Shown: positions 27,081-34,575 of the stretch, one piece after another
Layout of the letters: the number at the start of each line of letters is the position of its first letter
Numbering within the stretch: position 1 is the first letter of the stretch
Source of the DNA: Actinomyces sp. Marseille-P3109
GTDB taxonomy: Bacteria > Actinomycetota > Actinomycetes > Actinomycetales > Actinomycetaceae
NCBI RefSeq assembly: GCF_900323545.1
Contig: NZ_OOHN01000008.1
Coordinates: 143,941 to 207,940, forward strand
Reading direction: 5' to 3'
Length of the DNA stretch: 64,000 nucleotides
The notes under the pieces: model-generated
What the model saw: the letters and a program-made list of their open reading frames with translations, nothing else
Database searches by the model: none
Told to the model about the DNA's origin: nothing
Made by a program: the position numbers and the translations under genes

Positions 27081-27749
27081 ATGACCCAGCAGCCCGCAAC
27101 CCCCAGGCTCCAGGTCGCCCTGGACACACTCGACCTGCCCAGCGCGCTCGGCCCCCTCCAGCGGGCCGCGCCCTATGTCGATGTCATCGAGTGCGGCACC
27201 ATCCTCGTCCTGTGCGAGGGCTTCCACGCCGTGCGCGCCATCCGGGCCCTCTTCCCGGACAAGCAGATCCTCGCCGACGTGCGCATCGCCGAGGCCGGCT
27301 CCAAGATCGCCCGCCTGGCCCTCGAGGCCGGGGCCGACCTCGTCTCCTGCGTGGCCGGCGCCTCCATGTCCACCATCCGCCAGGTGTGCCAGGTGGCCGC
27401 CGAGCTCGGCGGCGAGGTCCAGGTCGAGCTGGCAGACGAGTGGTTCGACGTCGATCGGGCCCGCGCCTGGCGGCAGGCCGGCGTCGAGCACGTCATCGTC
27501 AAGCGCTCCCGCGACCGGGAGGCCTCCGGCGACCTGTCCTGGAAGGACGAGGACATGGACCGGGTCGACGAGCTGGCCGCCATGGGCTTCACCGTCACCA
27601 TCACCGGCGGCGTGAGCCCCGCCGACCTACCCGCCTTCGCCGGACGCGAGGTCGGTATCGTCATCGCCGGCCGGGCGATCGTCGCCGCCGAGGACCCCGC
27701 CGCCGCGGCCGCCGAGCTGCGCACCACCCTGAAGGAGGTGTGGCCATGA
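27081..27749 (+). CDS. UlaD-like OMP-decarboxylase-fold protein with altered active site
   Basis: A 222-residue TIM-barrel protein clearly related along its length to 3-keto-L-gulonate-6-phosphate decarboxylase (LQVALDT, VDVIECGTI, VQVEL, ITGGV, IVIAGRAI). The superfamily signature DxKxxD reads DVRIAE: Asp66 is kept, Lys68 is Arg and Asp71 is Glu. The position of E. coli His136 is Lys141, while Glu116 and Arg144 are kept. Lys64 holds the enediolate in E. coli UlaD, so activity or substrate may differ. It starts at ATG 27081 after GGGGAGGAGG and overlaps the next gene by ATGA, showing translational coupling. Confidence 0.85.
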   Translation: MTQQPATPRLQVALDTLDLPSALGPLQRAAPYVDVIECGTILVLCEGFHAVRAIRALFPDKQILADVRIAEAGSKIARLALEAGADLVSCVAGASMSTIRQVCQVAAELGGEVQVELADEWFDVDRARAWRQAGVEHVIVKRSRDREASGDLSWKDEDMDRVDELAAMGFTVTITGGVSPADLPAFAGREVGIVIAGRAIVAAEDPAAAAAELRTTLKEVWP

Positions 27750-28687
27750 GCTCCGACGCCGCACAAGCAGACACCGCGCGGGCCGGCGCCTCCGCCGAGC
27801 TCAAGGATGGCGTCTGCCTGGGCATCTATGAGAAGGCGCTGCGCAGCGGGCCGCTGGCGGTCTCCGGGAGCCGGGTGGATGCCGAGGCCTGGCGGGTCTT
27901 CCTCGATCAGGTGCCCCGAGCCGGTTTCTCCTTCCTCGATCTGTCCATCGACGAGTCCCCCGAGCGGGAGGCCCGCCTGGACTGGGACGCCGGGCAGTGC
28001 CGCACCGTGCGCCGGGCCGCCGAGGCGGCCGGCACCTTCATCGGTGGGATCTGCCTGTCCCTGCACCGGCGGATCGGGCCCGGATCGGCCGACCCGGACG
28101 TGCGCCGGCGTGCCCGTGAGGTCATGGCCCGCGGCCTGCAGGTCTGCCACGACCTGGGCGTCCCGGTCATCCAGCTCGCCGGCTACTACTGCTACTACGA
28201 GGACCCGAATCCCGACGCCGAGCGCTGGTACGCCCAGCTCCTGGCCGACGCCGTCCCAACGGCCGCACGCCTGGGCGTCGTCATGGGGATTGAGAACGTC
28301 GACGGTGACGACGTCACCTCCCTGACCAAGGCGATGGAGTTCGTCGACGCCGTCGACTCGCCCTACCTCCAGCTCTACCCCGACCTGGGCAACATCGCCG
28401 AGCAGGGCCTCGACCCCGGCGTCGAGCTCGCCGCCGGAGAAGGCCACATGGTGGCGATGCACGCCAAGGACGTGCGCCCCGGTGAGCCGCGCCGCGTGGA
28501 GATGGGCGCCGGCGTCGTCGACTGGGACCGCTCCTTCGCGCTCCTGGCCGCCCAGGGCTGGAGCGGCCGCCTCATGATCGAGATGTGGAACGACGACGCC
28601 CCGGACTCCCTGAGCCGCTGCGCCGCCGCCCGCACCTTCATTGAGGACCGCGCCGGAGCAGCGGGCCTCATCGTCGAGGCTCCCTAG
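27746..28687 (+). CDS. ulaE: L-xylulose-5-phosphate 3-epimerase (UlaE-like)
   Basis: A 313-residue xylose-isomerase-type TIM barrel. Expected metal and catalytic residues are all visible: Glu in MGIENVDGDD, Asp in LYPDLGN, His in MVAMHAKD and Glu in MIEMWND. The E. coli enzyme converts L-xylulose-5-phosphate to L-ribulose-5-phosphate. A non-conserved 18-residue N-terminal extension precedes LKDGVCLGIYEKAL. The start overlaps the ulaD-like stop (ATGA) and has its own GGAGGTG site. Its intact active site implies that the upstream enzyme still delivers a ketopentose phosphate. Confidence 0.88.
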   Translation: MSSDAAQADTARAGASAELKDGVCLGIYEKALRSGPLAVSGSRVDAEAWRVFLDQVPRAGFSFLDLSIDESPEREARLDWDAGQCRTVRRAAEAAGTFIGGICLSLHRRIGPGSADPDVRRRAREVMARGLQVCHDLGVPVIQLAGYYCYYEDPNPDAERWYAQLLADAVPTAARLGVVMGIENVDGDDVTSLTKAMEFVDAVDSPYLQLYPDLGNIAEQGLDPGVELAAGEGHMVAMHAKDVRPGEPRRVEMGAGVVDWDRSFALLAAQGWSGRLMIEMWNDDAPDSLSRCAAARTFIEDRAGAAGLIVEAP

Positions 28688-28818
28688 GCGCGCCCCCGCA
28701 AGATCCGGATCCCATCGCCTCCTGACCGCCTCACAATCCACCGGACCGTACAAGAGCACCCGAACCACCACCCCCGAACCACGAGCGGCACCGTTGCCGC
28801 CGCAGAGGAGAATCGACA

Positions 28819-29769
28819 ATGAGGTACGACCTGACGACCATCGGCGAGGGACAGATCCGGCTGACCTGCGAGCGCGGGGACCGCCTGGCCACCGCCCGGT
28901 CCCTGCGCATGACCGCCGCCGGCTCCGAGGCCAACGTCGCCGGACTCCTGTCCGAGCTCGGCCGCGCCACCGCCTGGACCACCAAGCTGCCCCGCGGCGA
29001 GCTGTCCGACCGCATCGCCCTGGAGTACTCCGCCGTCGGCGTGGACATGAGCCACGTCGTCATGACCGACGAGGGCCGCGTCGCCCTCTACTTCCTCGAG
29101 CCGGGCGAGTTCCCGCTGCCGGGCAAGGTCACCTACGACCGCGAGTACACGCCCTTCCGCAGCATCGTCCCCGAGGAGTTCGACTGGGACGCCCTGCTCG
29201 ACACCCGCCTGGTCTTCCTCACCGGGATCACCGCGGCCCTGACCCCCCAGACCGCCCGCGTGGTGCGCTACGTCGCCGACGCCGCCCGCGACCGGGGCGT
29301 CGACGTCGCCCTCGACGTCAACTTCCGCTCCCTGCTGTGGGACGGCGAGCAGGCGCGGGCCGTCCTGGAGCCGATCGCCAGGGGCGCCTCGATCCTTTTC
29401 TGCTCGCGAACCGATGCCGGTATCGTCTTCGGCATCCCGGGCCAGGGTGTGGACGTGTGCCGGGCCCTGCGCGAGGAGATCGGGGCCCCCACGGTCGTGT
29501 CCACCGACGGGCGCGCCGGCACCTACCTGTCCACCGAAGCCGACGGCGAGCGCGTCTACGAGATCAAGTCCGTCCCGGTCATCGACCGGCCCGGTGCCGG
29601 TGACTCCTTCGTGGCGGGCACGCTTCACGGCTGGCTCGACGGCGACGTCGGGCGCGGCATCGAGATGGGCACCAAGGTGGCCCAGCTCGCCCTGACCCAC
29701 CACGGCGACCTCACACATGTGCGCCCCGGCGATCTCCTGGCTCTCCAAGGCTCGGACATCGTGCGCTGA
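28819..29769 (+). CDS. PfkB-family carbohydrate kinase
   Basis: A 316-residue ribokinase/PfkB kinase. The N-terminal substrate region has AAGSEANVAGLLSELGRATA, and the C-terminal signature IDRPGAGDSFVAGTLHGWL holds the catalytic Asp and anion hole. It resembles 2-keto-3-deoxygluconate kinases more than ribokinase. In this operon, with an MFS importer instead of a PTS, it could phosphorylate the incoming sugar acid or lactone and so replace the PTS step of the ula pathway (inference). It starts 131 bases after ulaE with a GAGGAG site. Confidence 0.88.
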   Translation: MRYDLTTIGEGQIRLTCERGDRLATARSLRMTAAGSEANVAGLLSELGRATAWTTKLPRGELSDRIALEYSAVGVDMSHVVMTDEGRVALYFLEPGEFPLPGKVTYDREYTPFRSIVPEEFDWDALLDTRLVFLTGITAALTPQTARVVRYVADAARDRGVDVALDVNFRSLLWDGEQARAVLEPIARGASILFCSRTDAGIVFGIPGQGVDVCRALREEIGAPTVVSTDGRAGTYLSTEADGERVYEIKSVPVIDRPGAGDSFVAGTLHGWLDGDVGRGIEMGTKVAQLALTHHGDLTHVRPGDLLALQGSDIVR

Positions 29770-29801
29770 GGCGCCTCTTTCTTACAAGGATTGGTTCACT
29801 C

Positions 29802-31199
29802 ATGAGCACCCACACACATACTGAGCACGATGCTGCGCCGCTGGGGCGCACCGCTCCCGAACAGATCGACAACCACCGCCTCACCGGCCACCAGAAGTCC
29901 CTCATCGGAATGGCCATCGTGGGCAACGTGTCGGAGTTCTTCGACATGTTCCTCATCGGCTTCATCGTCAACATGCTGATCGAGACCCCGGGATGGAGCC
30001 TCACCGGCTTCCACTCCGGCGTCATCCTGGCCGGAGCGGGTCTGGGCACGGTCCTGGGCTCCATCACCTGGGGGCGGATGGCCGACGTGTGGGGACGCAA
30101 GCACGCCTTCATCTGGTGCATCATCGTCCTCGTCGTCTTCACCGCCGCCTCGGCCGTCACCCCGGTCAACGGCTGGATCCTGCTGGCGATCCTGCGCACC
30201 GGCGTCGGGTTCGGCGTGGGCGGCCTGAACATCACCTCGGTGCCCTTCGTCCAGGAGTTCGTGCCCGCCAAGCAGCGCGGCCTCCTGGCGGGCCTCACCA
30301 GCGTCTTCATTCCCGCGGGCATCTTCCTGGGCGGGCTGGTCACCAGGTACTTCGGTGACGCCCTGGGCTGGCGCGGACTCATCGCCGTCGGCTGCATCCC
30401 CATCGTCCTGCTGGTCTGGACCCGCTTCGTCCCGGAGTCGCCGCGCTTCCTGCAGTCCCGGGGACGTGAGGAGGAGGCCAGGGCCGCCTACGCCTGGGCC
30501 ATGGAGATCCCCGTCGAACAGGTCGCTGATCTGCCGCCCATCCCCGACAAGAGCTCCGCATCCTACTCAGTGGTCTTCACCAAGTACCCCAAGCAGCTGC
30601 TTGTCGTGGCCCTCGGTTCCTTCTCCTTCATCCTGGGCTCCTTCACCGTCCAGTCCTGGGGACAGACGCTGCTGGGCCAGTCCTTCAAGTTCGAGGCCAG
30701 CACGGTCGCGACCCTGTTCATGCTCGTCTCGCTGGGAGACCTGCTGGGACGCCTGGGCTCGGCCTGGATCTCCGACCGGATCGGGCGGCGCTGGACGATG
30801 TTCGGCTGCGGCATGATCGGCGCCGTCGGGGCCCTGATAGCGGCCTTCTCCACCCGCATGGTCCACGGGGACGAGATCGGCAACGCCGGCTACGTGTTCT
30901 TCGCGGGCATCTTCATCGTCATGATGTTCGGCGACGGCGCCTTCGGCATCCTCAACGCCTTCGGCGGTGAGCAGTTCCCGACCGAGGCCCGGTCCACCGG
31001 TCTGGGGCTGGGGTACGGAATCGGATCGGTCGCCAAGGTCGTCGGCCCATACTTCGTGGGAGCCCTCATCGGAGGCAGCGCGCTGAGCGCCGAGGTGGTG
31101 TTCCTGCCCTTCATCATCTTCGCGGTGCTGCTCTTCGCCGGAGGCATCATCTACCTCTTCGCCCGTGAGACGAAGGGCGCCTCCCTGGAGGACATCTGA
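29802..31199 (+). CDS. MFS sugar/acid transporter
   Basis: A 465-residue, 12-helix major facilitator. The loop 2-3 signature GRMADVWGRKHAF, the mid-protein ESPRFLQSRGREEEARAA and the loop 8-9 repeat SDRIGRRWTM mark the sugar-porter-like MFS branch. The helix-1 segment (MAIVGNVSEFFDMFLIGFIV) carries acidic residues typical of proton-coupled carboxylate or sugar symporters. It lies 32 bases after the kinase, so it is the last gene of the operon and the probable importer of the unphosphorylated substrate. It is followed by a strong hairpin. Confidence 0.9.
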   Translation: MSTHTHTEHDAAPLGRTAPEQIDNHRLTGHQKSLIGMAIVGNVSEFFDMFLIGFIVNMLIETPGWSLTGFHSGVILAGAGLGTVLGSITWGRMADVWGRKHAFIWCIIVLVVFTAASAVTPVNGWILLAILRTGVGFGVGGLNITSVPFVQEFVPAKQRGLLAGLTSVFIPAGIFLGGLVTRYFGDALGWRGLIAVGCIPIVLLVWTRFVPESPRFLQSRGREEEARAAYAWAMEIPVEQVADLPPIPDKSSASYSVVFTKYPKQLLVVALGSFSFILGSFTVQSWGQTLLGQSFKFEASTVATLFMLVSLGDLLGRLGSAWISDRIGRRWTMFGCGMIGAVGALIAAFSTRMVHGDEIGNAGYVFFAGIFIVMMFGDGAFGILNAFGGEQFPTEARSTGLGLGYGIGSVAKVVGPYFVGALIGGSALSAEVVFLPFIIFAVLLFAGGIIYLFARETKGASLEDI

Positions 31200-31277
31200 G
31201 GTCTCCGGGGTGCCCGGGCTCCGACGGCGTCGGACTCATGTCCGATGCCGGTGGGTGCGGAGGGAGCATGAACAGAT

Positions 31278-31315
31278 GTGCGGGTCCTGGCTCCATGTGG
31301 AGCCAGGACCCGCAC
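31278..31315. terminator. Bidirectional 17-bp hairpin between convergent MFS and araD-like genes
   Basis: Arms 31278-31294 and 31299-31315 are perfect complements with loop ATGT. It lies between the stop at 31199 and the convergent stop at 31461, and can serve both transcripts. Confidence 0.8.
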
Positions 31316-31460
31316 CGCGGAACGCAGGACGGAGGAGTTCGAGCTCGGGCTGGAGCCGATCCTCGACGGGCTCGCTCGCCGTCTGGGGCCCGGTGCGCAG
31401 TCGTCGTCCGGGCAGTGACCGGGCTCCTTGACCGGGCTCGTCGACCCGCAGGCCGGTTGC

Positions 31461-32195
31461 TCAGTGCTGGCCGTAGACGTTCTGGTAGCGGTCGTTGAGG
31501 CGATCCACCATGTCGGCCGGGATCGGCTTCACATCGCCGAGCTGCTCGGCGATGCTCATCGTGCGGGCGACCTCCTCACACATGACGGCGGCCTTGACGG
31601 CGTCGCGCGCGTCCTTGCCGACGGTGAAGGGGCCGTGGTTGGCCATGAGGACCGCCGGAGATCTGGAGCCCTCCAGGGTCTCCACAATGCCGCGGCCGAT
31701 CGAGTCGTCGCCGATGAGGGCGAAGGGTCCGATCGGGATGTCGCCGCCGAACTCGTCTCCCATCATCGTCAGGGCGCAGGGGATCGGCTGGCGTCGCGCG
31801 GCCCAGGCGGTGGCGTAGGGGGAGTGGGTGTGGACCACGCCACCGACATCGCTGCGGTGACGGTAGACGTAGGCGTGCGCGGCCGTGTCCGAGGAGGGCG
31901 TCAGGGAGGCCGGCGTGCCGTCGTCGATCTTCTCGCCGTCGAGCGTGCAGACCACCATCGTCTCCGCGGTCAGCTCGTCGTAGGAGACGCCGGAGGGCTT
32001 GATGACGAACAAGTCGGTCTTGACGGGCCCATCACCGCGGTCGACGACGACCCGCTCGGAGACGTTGCCTGCGGTCCACACCACCAGCCCCCACCGGGGC
32101 AGCTCGGCGTGCAGGGCGGCTACCCGACGTCTGGTGTCCGCAACCGCCTCCTGCATCTGCTCGTCGAGGTCGGTCAGGATGATCCTCTCGCTCAT
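31461..32195 (-). CDS. L-ribulose-5-phosphate 4-epimerase (AraD/UlaF/SgbE family)
   Basis: A 244-residue class II aldolase-fold, metal-dependent epimerase giving D-xylulose-5-phosphate. Zinc ligands are seen as HTHS (two His) and the third His in MANHGPF; other family marks are IKPSGVSYDEL, PSSDTAAH and a C-terminal VYGQH. It is convergent with the ula-like operon but completes its route from L-ribulose-5-phosphate to the pentose phosphate pathway. No araA or araB is nearby, so the ula-type role is favoured over arabinose. ATG 32195 has an AAAGGAG site. A partial copy of the SorC-type palindrome lies about 80 bases upstream. Confidence 0.92.
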   Translation of the reverse strand: MSERIILTDLDEQMQEAVADTRRRVAALHAELPRWGLVVWTAGNVSERVVVDRGDGPVKTDLFVIKPSGVSYDELTAETMVVCTLDGEKIDDGTPASLTPSSDTAAHAYVYRHRSDVGGVVHTHSPYATAWAARRQPIPCALTMMGDEFGGDIPIGPFALIGDDSIGRGIVETLEGSRSPAVLMANHGPFTVGKDARDAVKAAVMCEEVARTMSIAEQLGDVKPIPADMVDRLNDRYQNVYGQH

Positions 32196-32276
32196 GCGTG
32201 CGCTCCTTTACTCGTCAGTGATATCCGGTGTCACTGGCGATTCTTCGGAGCCTGCTGGTCGGCGTCACCACGCCCG

Positions 32277-32292
32277 GCGCACGAATGTTCAC
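32277..32292. promoter_or_regulatory. Degenerate SorC-type site upstream of the araD-like gene
   Basis: On the minus strand it reads GTGAACATTCGTGCGC, matching 12 of 16 bases of GTGAACATTTGTTCAC at 25885; the left half-site and centre are kept, the right half is degraded. Confidence 0.35.
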
Positions 32293-32436
32293 AGTTGTTC
32301 CCAGTCGGCGCCGACGGCAGCGAGGACGCTGCCGCGCACGCGACGGGGACATGTCACGCGGTCGGGTGCAGAGATTCTGTCCCCCTACGCGTGACATGCC
32401 CCCGTTCGTCGATGGGCCGGATGTCTGCTCCGCGCC

Positions 32437-33879
32437 TCAGCCCTCCAGGTGCTCGACGACGTCGGCCGGGGCCTTGCTGCCGTGCGCCTCGGAGGAGCCG
32501 GACCCCGGCAGGTGGCTGCCCACCATGTCGGTCAGGCCCGTGCCCACCAGGCTGCGCAGGATGACGTCGAGCTGCTCGACGTTGCTGGCCACGGCCTTGG
32601 GCAGGGCCGAGGCTCCCTCGGTGGAGATGATCGACAGATCGCGCACGCTGGCCAGCGGCTCGCTCAGGGCCCGCGCGATCTCGGGGGCCCTGTCCAGCAG
32701 CATCTGGCGGGTGGCCGCCTCGCCGTACTTGGCCAGGGCGTCGGCCTTGTCACTCATCGCCTTGGCCTCGGCCTCACCGGCGGCGCGGATCGTGTCGGCC
32801 TCGGCCTGGCCTCGGGCCGCAATGGCGTCGGCCTCGGCGCGGGCCCGGGCGGCGGTCGCCTTGGCCTCGGCCTCCGCGCGGGCCACGGTGGCCTGGGCCT
32901 GGGCCTGGGCGTCCAACCGGGTGCGCTCGGCCTCGGCCTCGGCGCGCAGCAGTGCCTCGGTCTTGGAGGCCTGGGCCTCCTGCTCGCGCTGGTAGCGGGC
33001 GGCGTCGGCGGGCTTGCGCACCGTGGAGTCGAGCTCGCGCTCGGTCAGGGCGGCCTTGGCCTCGGCTGCCTCCTGCCCGATGATGGCGATCTCGCGCTCC
33101 TTGGCGGCGCGGGCGATCGGGCCGGCGGAGTCGGCGTCGGCCTGAGCCTTGTCCGTCTCGGCCTTGAGCTGGGCCTGACGCAGGGACAGGTCGCGCTCGC
33201 GCTCGGCGATCTGCTGACGGGAGGTGACCTCGGCGTCGCGGGCCTCGCGCTCGGCGTTGGCCCGGGCGATGCGGGCGTCCTTCTCGACGCGCTGCTGCTC
33301 GGGCACACCCAGGGACTCGATGTAACCGCCGGCGTCGGTGATCTCGGAGACCTGGAGCATGTCGATCTCCAGGCCCATGTTGGCCATGATGCTCTTGGCG
33401 TCATCGAAGACGTTGCGCTGAAGGGCGTCGCGGTCGGAGATGAGGTCGGTGACCGTCATGTGCCCGATGATCGAGCGCAGGGAGCCGATGAGCGCCTCAC
33501 GGGCGGAGTCGGCGATGGCCTGGTCCGTGTTGGCCTTGCCCAGGAAGCGCTTGGCCGCGGCGCGCACCTGCTCGTCGGAGTCACCCACCTTGACGGCGGC
33601 GACAGCGGCGACGTTGACGTTGATCTTGTTCTCGTCCTCGGCGGTGACCTTGAAACCGATCGTGGTCTGGGTGAAGGGCAGGTACTGGATGGACTGGATG
33701 ACCGGCAGGACGAAGTCGCGTCCACCGGGGTGAATGATCTTGACCGTGCCCCGGTTCGAACCGGAGATCAGACCGGTGAGGTTGGAGGGGACGACGACGA
33801 TCCGGCTAAACAGGTAGGCGACTACCAGCAGCACGATGATGACGATGATGACGATGGCGCCGATGAGCATTGTGTCCAT
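32437..33879 (-). CDS. Flotillin-like SPFH/band 7 membrane protein
   Basis: A 480-residue flotillin: an N-terminal membrane segment (IGAIVIIVIIVLLVVAYLF), an SPFH domain (about residues 30-200, PGGRDFVLPVIQSIQYLPF and MGLEIDMLQVSEITD), a long Glu/Ala-rich coiled coil (about 200-390, many AEAEA repeats) and a conserved end. Flotillins oligomerise at the membrane and organise microdomains. Next upstream gene (33955-34458) is an NfeD-like protein, the standard partner in floT-yuaF operons. ATG 33879 has an AAAGGAAC site. Confidence 0.93.
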   Translation of the reverse strand: MDTMLIGAIVIIVIIVLLVVAYLFSRIVVVPSNLTGLISGSNRGTVKIIHPGGRDFVLPVIQSIQYLPFTQTTIGFKVTAEDENKINVNVAAVAAVKVGDSDEQVRAAAKRFLGKANTDQAIADSAREALIGSLRSIIGHMTVTDLISDRDALQRNVFDDAKSIMANMGLEIDMLQVSEITDAGGYIESLGVPEQQRVEKDARIARANAEREARDAEVTSRQQIAERERDLSLRQAQLKAETDKAQADADSAGPIARAAKEREIAIIGQEAAEAKAALTERELDSTVRKPADAARYQREQEAQASKTEALLRAEAEAERTRLDAQAQAQATVARAEAEAKATAARARAEADAIAARGQAEADTIRAAGEAEAKAMSDKADALAKYGEAATRQMLLDRAPEIARALSEPLASVRDLSIISTEGASALPKAVASNVEQLDVILRSLVGTGLTDMVGSHLPGSGSSEAHGSKAPADVVEHLEG

Positions 33880-33954
33880 GCGGTGTTCCTTTCTTTGTGG
33901 GGAGCTGGGATGAGGGAGGGAGACAACGAGGAGGGGGTGGTGCGCCCGGTGGGC

Positions 33955-34458
33955 TCAGCTGCTGATCTGCTCCCAGGGGACGATGGTCAGGGTGGAGTCG
34001 ACGGCGTCGAGCACCCAGGCGCTCTGGCCCGAGCGCAGCGGCTCCTCGGAGCGCGCCGGCAGGGTGAGCTGGCTGCCGCGCGTGATGGCGCGAACCTCGC
34101 CGCTGCCGTCCTTCCACCACAGGACGGTGACCTTCTCACCGACCAGCTCCGCGGCGGTGGGCGGAGCCGTGTCCAGCGGCATGGAGCGCCTGAGACGGTT
34201 CCACAGCCAGCGCGTGACTGCGCCGGAGGCGACTGCCAGTGCTGCGGGAACACCCCACACGACGGCGACCGGTACGTGCGTCGCTGCCGATCCCGACACC
34301 GCTGTCATTCCCATGCCGATGGCGCCGAAGACCGCCACCGGCAGAGCGAGGACCGGCACGAGCCCATCGGGGAGGAACGCGTCGAGTACGCCGTCGAGAA
34401 GGATCCCGGCCAGGAGAATGGCGCATCCGATGATCGCGCACCAGGCAAAAATGCTCAC
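33955..34458 (-). CDS. NfeD-like membrane protein, flotillin partner
   Basis: A 167-residue protein with three or four N-terminal membrane helices and a C-terminal soluble domain of about 75 residues (LVGEKVTVLWWKDGSGEVRA) with the OB-fold character of NfeD/YuaF proteins. Such proteins accompany flotillins in many bacteria. The frame opens at 34536, but GTG 34458 is preceded by GGAAGGGG with a 6-base spacer and starts at the first membrane helix, so it is preferred. It lies 75 bases upstream of the flotillin gene and is probably cotranscribed. Confidence 0.75.
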   Translation of the reverse strand: MSIFAWCAIIGCAILLAGILLDGVLDAFLPDGLVPVLALPVAVFGAIGMGMTAVSGSAATHVPVAVVWGVPAALAVASGAVTRWLWNRLRRSMPLDTAPPTAAELVGEKVTVLWWKDGSGEVRAITRGSQLTLPARSEEPLRSGQSAWVLDAVDSTLTIVPWEQISS

Positions 34459-34575
34459 GCCATACCCCTTCCGTGGAAGCCCCTCGGCCTCCCACACCCG
34501 GATTCTGCCACGCGGGCCGGGGCGCGAAGCCGTCATGGGGTGGGGAGAAGGCCCCGGCGAGGGGATGCGGCCGGT

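Noticed and set aside
26071..31199. A standard E. coli-type ula operon
   Set aside because: There is no UlaABC PTS and no UlaG; a kinase, an MFS and a PTE-type lactonase stand in their place, and the UlaD motif is changed.
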